This document shows, one piece after another, positions 32,501 to 43,300 of a stretch of 64,000 nucleotides of DNA. Within the stretch, counting starts at the first letter, position 1; every line of letters starts with the position of its first letter. The notes beneath the pieces are model-generated. The model saw only the letters and a list, made by a program, of their open reading frames with translations, did not search any database and was not told the origin of the DNA. The stretch is taken from the NCBI GenBank assembly GCA_033675545.1, contig JAWDGP010003545.1:1265001-1329000 (forward strand), written 5' to 3'. The stretch comes from Elysia crispata. Lineage: Eukaryota > Mollusca > Gastropoda > Plakobranchidae. The position numbers and the translations under genes are program-made.

Positions 32501-35500
32501 ATTGGCTTCCTACTTCTCTAAACAACATTCCTTTTGTATTTGTCCACACCTTTTTCTTTCGCTTCAAGCATGCTCCAATGCATTACATTTTTGTTACGTT
32601 GACATACAATGGTTCAGAAGATCAAGACAGCTTAAAACTTTCTAAGTTATTTCTTTATATATCATTAACCAGTTTCTGTACTTTCTTCACATGTGAAACT
32701 CTACTATAGAAATAGCAAACTTTTTACTGTACATGTGAAGAAGAGTGTTCAAAGTTAACACAAGCCAAGGAAACAAAAGTCCACCAATACTCAACACATA
32801 CCAGGAAAAAATCCTGAAGCATACTTGTGGAAAGACACTGTCATTACCTTTGATGTTAAAGAAAATGCCTCTTCTACACCTGGAAAATAAAAATTTCAGT
32901 GATTTAATAATGGTAAGACCAAACTTTTTCTTTAAAAAAAAGGCTGTTGACAGGCATAAGAAAAGGCCTTATAAATTTTTAAGAAACATTGTTTCTTTGA
33001 GATTAACGTGGCTGTTTTTTTTTTTTTGTAAATTAAAATGCTCAGAAATGACGATGACGGCATATAAAAGGTTTGATAGATGATACAACAATAAAAGTAA
33101 GTTACTATACAACCAATATGAAGCATAATGACTTCATTTTAAAGGAACATTTTTTAAAAATGAGAAAATAATATAATTTAATTTCTAAAGAATAACTTAT
33201 GGAGAGTTATGTGTTCTTTATTTTCATGATGGTAAAATTTTATTTCTGACAGTTAAATATATGTGTGCTTTAAAAAGCTACCCTTGGCAAGGCTCATTTA
33301 ATTTTTCCAGTTAAAAACTACCTAAAGAGGAAATAAACAATAGAATGCCAGGAAACTGAGTAGAAAGAGACTGTATTGATTGTTCTTTAAAAGATCAACA
33401 TTACTTACAGCTTGAAAAAAAATATTACGATATGTGTAATTTTTTGTCATTTCAATTCTGCTGAAAATGTGTCTTACTATCTGAGCAGTAAAATTGTATG
33501 ACTTTCATATGAAAAACGCCTCTAAAATTTAAGCAAGATAAAATATTATGTCTTGAAAATGAGTTAACACATAGGAAGTTGAAAGCAACACTTAAGTTTA
33601 TATGTATTTTGTTAAAACTTGTTTACAAAAGATAATTTTTATTAAATAACATCTCTGATGCACTATAAAGGAAAATTCAGGCCTTAATGTGCATCTCTTT
33701 AGTAGTTGCAATGATTTAAAAACAGGATTTCTCATTCTACCAAACACTTCAGCCATTAGTGAAAGGAGTCAACCTGAAAATTTGATGCCCTGTTATAACA
33801 ACATTGCAATATAATATTATTATAGCTATTTGTTTATTAGAGCTATTCTACTGAAATTACTGAAGACAGATACTGTACACCTCTAGTATGGGTTTTAGGA
33901 ATTGCTTTCCTCAATAATTTTTATGTAAGAGCCACGGTAGAGCAATTTTTCATTTGCACTTACCAGTTTGTTTTGTTAGTTTCAGACACATAGTTTTTGA
34001 GTTGATGTAAAACTGAATTTAGATTTAGGCTTCAGAAGAAAAAAAAATTAGACCAAAACCTATTAGAAAAACTGCTACTTAAGCCTGATTCTAATTCTGC
34101 AGTTATTCACACTGTCGTTCAACTTACTCTTTAGAGAGAACATTTTTTTTTAATCAGAAGATGCACCGTATTTGTACGTTACAATTTTTTTTTTTAATTA
34201 CTTAAATTATTTAAACCCATACAGTAATTTGCTGAAAAAAAGCCTCCTAAATTTGGAAAAATTTGGGGGAAACTAAATTCAGTTAATCAGAGTGAAATTA
34301 TTAATATTAAGAATTCATAATATTGATTTTATCTACCACTTTACACCCTTCTTTTTACTTTTACCTACTGATTGATTTTTTGTTCATCAAGCCTTTTAAC
34401 GAGCATGCTTCACAGCAATTAAAAGCTAAAAAAAAATACATTTCTGTCTTATATCGTAAACACTTTTCATACAGGTCCAAAGAATTTAAGTTATCCCACT
34501 TGAATATGAAGTCCAACATGGACTCCTCAAATTCATTGGTGATTTTTTATATGTTAAAAAAAGCCACGTTCAAACATTCAAGGACAAACAGCAAATTTAA
34601 TGACTGTATAATCGATATACTTCCTGTAGTTCTTGTGGCAGAAATAAGGAAACAGACAGAATCAGCACTAAAAAAAAAGAATTAGTTTGTATAAATGATT
34701 TTGTCCGATATGTGTTCAACCTAATTTGCTTGACGGTACATAATTATCATAATAAATTTTTTGTCATGTTCATAGGCAACATTACTTCTGTTCCCACTCC
34801 AATTACCATTATATTAACAGTATAACACTAAAATTGGTTGCTCAGCTTTGAATCGGTTAAGAAAGTAAATGTCAGTCACCTGAGCAAACCTTAGAACTTA
34901 CCATCACCATGATGTAGGTCAATATCCACATAAAGAACTTTGTCAAACTTTTCTCTCAACTTCAAGATTGCCAGAACAATGTCATTGATGTAACAGAAGC
35001 CTGAAGCACTATCTCTGCAATAAGATAAATTAATATTTATACAATACATTATATCAGTTCCTTGTATATAAAGTTCACATGTCCTAAATTAATTGATTTT
35101 CAATCACTTGAAATGTTAATTGAAGTATGCAGGGGTATTTGATTATACTGATAGGTCTACTTTCAAAACAAGTAAAAAAAAAATCTAAGGAAAGCAACAT
35201 GAAACCATAAATCCTGAAAATAAAATTTTAGGAAAAAAAATATTTTTAAAGGGTAAATTCAAATAAAATAAGGTTTTAAACTTGTATTTCAGGATAATGA
35301 TAAATGTTTAAAAAGGAAATATTTTTTTTTCAAGTGCTACTGAATAAATTGACTGCATCAAGTACAATCAGAAATCCAAAAGAGATCCAGGACAAGGATT
35401 ACCCTATAGTGAAACCTGCAAGGAAAAGAAAAGAGAGGCAGAACAAAAGGTACTTGGAAAAGAGGAACATTGGATAGCAAGGAATATGGAGTGGTATAAC

Positions 35501-36721
35501 ATGGAGTAAGCTCAAATGGCAACACGTAGGACAAATGTCCAAATCACAGCTCCCGGCTAGATCAGGGTTTATGGATCCACATTCTATAAATACTAAAGGC
35601 ACACTATTTGCTAGTCACCTTCTTTTGACAATTACCCTCTTTTTCCAGAGAACTCTGATACTGAAGGTTGATTTACATGGTTTGCATCACTGCAAATATT
35701 GATCATGCCAAGCTTATAAATCTCATGATTGATGGAGTGATTTTAAAATTAAAAACACTCGGAAAATGAAATGATGTACAAGCTGCAAATAAAAACCTGT
35801 TTTCAGATAAAATAGCCCCAAATTAAGACCAAGATAGAAGACTCATATCATTTTGGATTTCAGTATAAAAGAAATGAAACTCTTGTGGTGTAAAAAGAAA
35901 TAAAAAATAATACTTTATAACAGCTGAGGTGATTTAAATTTGATTTTTAATGCACAGATGGTACAGCTGAAGCGATATGAAATGGAAAAATAATGAAATG
36001 AAGCCATGAATTAAACTCAATTTTGAAACAAATATATAAAATCAATGTATTAAGGTAAATCTTTTGGACACAAAGGTACATGCATTACCATAAAAACAAG
36101 CCATCTTATTGTTTATTGTTCATTAAATTTATAAGAACAAATTGGAGAAAAAAAATAACTTTTCAAATCATCTCACTTTATATGGGTTCTGGCAGTAAAA
36201 ATTAAAAAAAAAAAGAAAAAAGAAAAAGGAAAAGACATCATTAGAATGTTTTATTTTATTAAAGTACGTTTTTTTAATTTTTTTTTTATCCCAAAGGCAC
36301 ATTGTATAATGTGTTACCTGCTAATCAATCACGCCAGTGCTTATTGTCCATTAAAATATCGTTGGAAAAAAAATTCAAACACTTTCCATTAAGCCCATTA
36401 ATAAGATACGTTTTGGATCTACTGAAATTAAGAGACTCAGTGGATAAACAGTTTTTCCAAAATCAATTATGATCACAACAAAAAAATATTGATAGGCTGA
36501 CAGCATGCTTTTGTACCATAAATAGCATAGTAATGGGTGTGATATTACACATTTTTTGGCCTGCACAGATCATTGATACAGACTGGCCAGTAAAAATCGG
36601 AGCTTAATGTCTCATACAATCTCACAAAAACCTTTTGTACTTGCCCTTGTGAAAGGATAATTATTTTAAAAATGTTCACCCAAATAATAATAGAGGCAAC
36701 ATTTTAATATTGGCTGGGGGA

Positions 36722-36793
<72 letters not shown>

Positions 36794-39700
36794 ATACTTC
36801 AGACCTAACTAATACAAATTTTACAAATGGATAAATGAGACAGATGAGATTACCACTTATGAGGGTTAGACAACTTGCGGAGTTTTAAGTGCTAGAACAA
36901 AAAGCAAATGAGATGTGCTCCATTTTGTTTACATAAAATGTGGAACTATAAAAAGAAGTGTTTTTCAGTAAAACCCCTTTTAAGATTTGGAAATAACAGG
37001 CACTCAGTAACCCCTCTTGGAAAAAGTTAACACAGAAACTGGAGTCCTCAGATTATCAATCATAGTGGACTGGGTTAATAAAAACTTTCAACTTCTTTTA
37101 TCTTTTCTTCAATTTTTTTCCTCTTTTTATATCCTCTTTTTATTTGTCTTTGTCCACCTCTTCTCTTTTTTTTTCTTGTTTTTTGTCTTCTTACTTTTCC
37201 TCTACCTCCTTCACTTATAATTTCTCCTTCTCCTCTTTGTCCCTTTTTATTCGTAGTGTAAATTTGCACTCTGCCTAGTGGGATCTGTTTGATATGCAGG
37301 AAAGTCTCAAGATCAATTTGACGATAACAGACTATATCAAAGTTAAAGCAATCTTCCTATCCTCTTTATTCATTGTTCCTATTCTTCCTCCTGTACATAT
37401 ATATATGTATTCCGTCTGAGAATACTTTAAACATCCATGTACTTGAAGTACGTCGACTCAGTTAAATTAAACTGTAAATGAAAGGCTTTGATGGTGATAG
37501 ACTGGTATATGTAAGAGTATTAAAGGATTGAAAAGTTGTGAAGTTTCAACTGCTCAGACACAATTTACAGGCAAAAATTTATGGAAATAGCAACAACAAT
37601 TTTTTAATCTGAAAAAAAAAAGCTCTATAATTTGTTGAGCACATTCAATTGGATGGCTTTATTAAATTTAATTCAAACTTGTGAAGAAAAACAATGCAAA
37701 ACATTATCTCCCCATAAAATGTATCTACCACCAAGAACAAAATCTTTTTGACTATTTTCTTATTTCCAATTCACTAAAAGATCATGTTTGAAATATCAAT
37801 CAGCCCCACCCCCCCAAAAAAAATCCCAAAATTTTTCCTCTTTACTTTAAGAAGTAATGTGTAACTTACCTTTTGGCATGATGCCAGCCACCATACCAAT
37901 TTATGGCCATGTCTGCCTGTCCTCTAATCAGAGTATCAGCTGCAACAACAGAAGCCCCACTAATGAGTGAAGCAGTCTCAAATATTCCATCCTGAAGAGG
38001 GCAGTCATAAGCTTCAGATAAGGGTAAGACAGAGAATCAGAGTAAAAAATATGAAGTTATTCTCAATTTAAAGACTAACTTTCAGTATATGTATAGCTTA
38101 CTGTACAAACTAATTTCAAAGTTCTGAAAAAGGCAAATTTATAATACATGACACAAAGGGAAAGAGGAAAAAAATAATACTTAAAGCTTGAGCTTTCATG
38201 TTGCACATAGGACTTGTACAGTGGAAACCTCATAATTCGAATTGTATGGGAATGGATTAAATCTTCGAATTAAGAGTATTCGAATTACAAAAAATGGGTA
38301 TAACAGAGTCTGAGACTCATCGAGTGAGTGTGTACTGAGCAACCCGCCCCTTCCCCCGTCCCACGTTGCGATCAGTATCAGTACAGATTTGCTACTGACA
38401 ATTAATTGGTACATCCGTTAGTGCATCCGCTCCCTTCTAGATTTCTTAGAGCACTGATCAGCATTTTTTGGGCAGTGATTAGCATTGCTTGCTGCTTGAG
38501 AGATGCATGTAGCACTTTTGTGATGCCTTATGAGGTGGTATCGACTTCGAATTAAGAGAATCAAATCAGAAGTACTTTGAAATACGAGACCAATTCTAAC
38601 AAAGCCAAAAAGAAAAAAACTATCATCTTGCAAAATTCGGTTTATGAGAAATTCGAATAAACAGACTTCAATTTTTGAGGTTTCCACTGTATTTCTCCTT
38701 TCTAGTCAATTACCCCGCCTTCAGACAGAATAATGACACTTTTGACAGGCAATATACATCGCAAAATACAATTAGGTGAATTCTGAGTCTCACCAACAGA
38801 TTAATTATTCCCAGAAGAGATAAGTTTTGTTACTTTGTGTGCAAATCTCCCTCCCTCTCACAGTCGCAACCATTCAATTGAAATTTTATGAGTCTTACTC
38901 TCTCCCCTGCAGATTCTTGTTTGTAAAGCAATTATGCCAAAAACACACTTGAACACAACTGTATTTTGTGGACTCAACCAAACTTTGAAATAAATGTCGA
39001 AAGAGGGGCAGCTTTGCTTAATGCTTGACATGAATTTAGAAATTTGGCAATATTTTAATAATGTGTGAGTGTCCATAATAATCTTCCATCCACTCATAAT
39101 AATCAATAAACTGAACAATCACAAGTCTTCCCTGGAAGCAGCTTTTCTGCAAATCAAAGGAAGTTCAACTTTGTGTTTCTGAGCTCTAGATTTATACAGC
39201 AAATGAGAATGTGATCTCTAATGTCTCTTTAAATTTCTCACAAAGCATAGTCTAATGGGGGGGGGGTCTATTATATGCTAGGGCTTCCTATTTTATAAAC
39301 TGGTGGATTGAGGAAAAGAAAGGTGAGATTTTTTTTTTCAAGATAATTCATACATAATGGTTTTGAGGATTAAACCTGGTGCAGCCCAATCTTAAATTTG
39401 ACGTAAAAAAAATTTTTTTTTTGTTAATTGGAGAGTAATTTGATCATGTGAGTTCCTGCAAATAATTTAAATTTAAAAATAAATTAATGATTAAGAATGC
39501 AAATTGGCAACTTACACAATCCAAAAGCCTCAGCTTCAGAGAAAAGCTTGCTTGGGTCTCCCATACCTTCCTCCTCATCATTTGCTGTGCTTACACCTCT
39601 CAGGAAATCAATGTAATCTGAAGAATGGAAGCCAAGAATCTCAGCCTCTGTGGCTATTCGTGGAGGAATGACACTGGCCATGCAAAAAAGAAAAATAGAT

Positions 39701-40309
39701 ATTGGGTATCAGTGAATATTCGTGGAGGAATGACAATGGCCATGCAAAAAAGAAAAATAGATATTGGGTATCAGTGAATATTCGTGGAGGAATGACAATG
39801 GCCATGCAAAAAAGAAAAATAGATATTGGGTATCAGTGAATATTCGTGGAGGAATGACAATGGCCATGCAAAAAAGAAAAATAGATATTGGGTATCAGTG
39901 AATATTCGTGGAGGAATGACAATGGCCATGCAAAAAAGAAAAATAGATATTGGGTATCAGTGAATATTCGTGGAGGAATGACAATGGCCATGCAAAAAAG
40001 AAAAATAGATATTGGGTATCAGTGAAACTGAAAATAAGTTAACATTTACTTTTAGTTTGTGAAGAACATTTAACTCATGGTAAACAAATTTGAACTGAAG
40101 GTGAGGATCTATTCTCTTGTATATTAAGTATTCTTAATTTTGTTTCACATTTGACCATAAGTTAAGGAGAGAAAGTATGGTTTAAGGGCTAAGTAACTAT
40201 TGCTTTCTTAAATAATTCATCTGTAATCACACTCAAATACTTACCTTAGTTATGCCCTAAATTTCAAATAAACTTAGTTATAATAATAATAATTAAAGAA
40301 ATGAGATAC

Positions 40310-40351
<42 letters not shown>

Positions 40352-43300
40352 TTATTTAGTAGGTAGAAACTCATGGGGGAGCTAGATAATAGAGTCTTCA
40401 GGGAAGAAACTGGTCCTGCGATGGTTAGAGCATTTTTAATCCTTATATCACGAAACCTCTCATTTCTCCTACTCCATATCCACCAGGAACTGTTTTTGGC
40501 TACTCCACCAGTAACTTTAGAGCTTTTGTTGCCACATATTGAAAGTTTAGTCAGAAGGTCCTAGACTGATGACCCTATGAATCCTCTGGCACCAACCTCA
40601 ACGGGCATCACCACAGCTTTGTAGCCTGCATCTTCTAGCTCTTTGGTCAGGGTCAGGTATTTCTTTGGGCCTCTTCCATTCTGCTTTTGTATCTGTTAGC
40701 TGCACCATGATCAGTTGTTGAGTGGCAGCTGAATGGATCACGATATCAGGCCTTAGTCTAGTTTCTTTGATTATACTGGGGTGACTGTCCCATTGTGGAT
40801 GGTCTGCTGAAACATCCCAGTTGTCACAACCGTCTAGTAGGCATTTTCTCTGGTTTGTTGTAGTTACCTGCCTTCCGTGCCATGACTAGGTGCCTCCCTC
40901 TGTTGTGAAAATCAACGTGTTGGTCTTAGGGAGGTTAGTCTCTCCTTTAGCTTATGATTGCAGCGTTCCTGAAGGACTCTATTATGCCTCCATGTGTATC
41001 CGCTCTATGATAGTGCGATTTTGCAAGAGCTCAAGACATGCTCTGTGGTCTGCCTGCCTTGGCATAGCGGACAAGTGAGGTCCTCTTTTTTTCCCCACCG
41101 TACCAGATTTGCATTTGAGGGCAAGAGATCGTTCACTGATCTGATGAGAAAGCTGATCCGAAGTGACGCCATGTGCCAGATCTCTTTCCATGTGAGGGAT
41201 TTCTACAGGGCATTATACCAGTTAGTCAATTGTCCCTAATGTGATTGCAGGATTGCTTTCTGCCTTTCTGGAATTTTCATTGAGCTGTATCTTATTGATG
41301 ACCATGTCCCTTTTCTCTTTCCTTTCTGCTTTTGACCACCACTTTGCTGTAGATGACCCCAGCCCTTTGCAGTCAACTTGAGCTTTCCCAACCACTTCTT
41401 TAATCTTAAGGCACTCTTTTGCGTCGACTGCAACTTCGACAACTTTCCATTTCCTACTCATCTCGGTTGTGCTGTCTTCAGAACCGGGTCCTCAGAATCT
41501 TCTGACATAGAGAGTAGCCTGGCTTTGCCACATTTATACTCTTCCAAGATTTATTTTAGTAGGAGTCTCAGCTTTGCTTTACGGGAGTAAATTGCAACAT
41601 CTGTGAGATCCAGAGGTACCCTAACCACCTCCTGGTGAACTTATTGATCTTAGCTTCTATTGCCTCAATTGTAGTTGAGCAGATTTCATAGACAAGGAGT
41701 GGCCACAGGAGCTTTGGAATTAGCATGAACTGTAAGCACCACACTTTCAGCTTACCCTGAAGGCCATATCTATCGATGGTTTGCAGGCCTTCGGTAGCAA
41801 GTTCTACTGTTTCTAGTTCTCTTTTGGTATCTTTCATGAATGAATCGTACCGTCTCCTAAGGCTCTTAACTGGTTCTTTAATGACTGTTGGTATCTGCTA
41901 ATTGGCCACTGTGAATGTCATTGTCGCATCTATCTTACCTTTCCTTACTGAGAGACTGCAAGACTTCTGTGGTTTGAATTTCATACTATACCATACCATT
42001 CAGACGTCGAGGCGCTCTAGCATTCGACGCATTTCAACTTCGTTTGAGCATATTATGGTGGTATCATCCATGAATGGGCCCGCGCTATCTTCTGCTGCTT
42101 TCAAGATGACTTCCATAGCCATGACGAACAGGATTGGAGATAGTACAGCCCATAACAATTCTGATTTCCAAGTTGATCCAGTCTGTAATGAAGCTATTAG
42201 TTGAGAACCTCATCTGGAAACCGCTGAAATAGTCATCTAGCATCACTTATATATCCTCCGGAACATGATACATCCTCAGGGCTAGAATATGGTAGAAACT
42301 TATTGGGGAGCTAGATAGCAGTCTTCAAATCTTGCCGCTGTAAAAAACAGAGATAACAGAGAGGCACCTAAGAGTCATGACCTGTGAGGAGCCTGGCCCC
42401 CTTTGAGTGTCAGAAGTTCAGGGCTAAAACACTTGCTACAAGGGGGGGTTCTTCTCGGAAGACACTCTGTTATCTAGCTCCCCAATGAGTTTCTACCTAC
42501 TAAATATACTATATGCCAAAACAACTGGCGACAGCAGTGTACAGTTGCCAAAAGTAGTGTAGGGTTGTTTAAAAAAAAAAGAGTGAGCCAAATAATTATG
42601 GCAAATATCAAGGCTTGAAAATGAGGGTGTCACAGAAATTTTGAAAAAAAATTAAGAACATCAATCAAATGAAAAGCAGTACAACTCAGCAAATATAGAC
42701 AAAATTTTTACATTCTAAATAAAAAATAGTCGATTTTTACACGCTTGTTTTATGTGCTTTTACTTATTTCATGTGCGCATCAACATAAACAGATTTCAAG
42801 CTCTACGCTGTGAAGTTGGTTTCCTATCAAAAGGCACGACCTCATGGTCTTACTACCTGTGTACAATTTTATCTTCAAACACAAAATATATCCCTATTTT
42901 TCACATCAGAATTGGTAGAAAAAAAAAAAGATGGCAAAAAATAGAGTATTATGAAAACGAAAACAGTTCATCTATGTAAACACACAGAATTCTAATTCCC
43001 CCCCTCCCCCCCCCCCCTTTTATTTTTTTAAATTATTTTAAAAAGTAGAAAACTGTGTGGTAGGGTTCAATGGATGAAAATATTCAACTGCTTGTTACAA
43101 AGGGAAGATATTTTCGGTGAAGTCCTTCACTTTCAAAAGTCTTGTAAAGGGAAAATGATACAAAATAAGACTGTAACTAGAAAGAAACCATACTTACTCA
43201 ACATATTGTAAAAGCCCATATGCCTGTATTAATGAGTGGACAAGATCTGCCTGTTGAAAAGCAGGTAACCACAGTGAAAAAAAGAATGCAACAATTTTTA

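Noticed and set aside
39655-40027. CRISPR-like array
   Set aside because: Direct head-to-tail 62-bp repeats with no unique spacers, in a eukaryotic intron, derived from an exon boundary.
40028-40040. TTATTTTCAG as the true acceptor of HDAC8 exon 3
   Set aside because: An exon starting here would read through the 62-bp repeats and meet a stop in the second unit. The acceptor at 39674 gives the conserved [16 protein letters not shown] sequence.
40890-42204. Plus-strand frames inside the HDAC8 intron
   Set aside because: These are antisense shadows of the minus-strand RT element.
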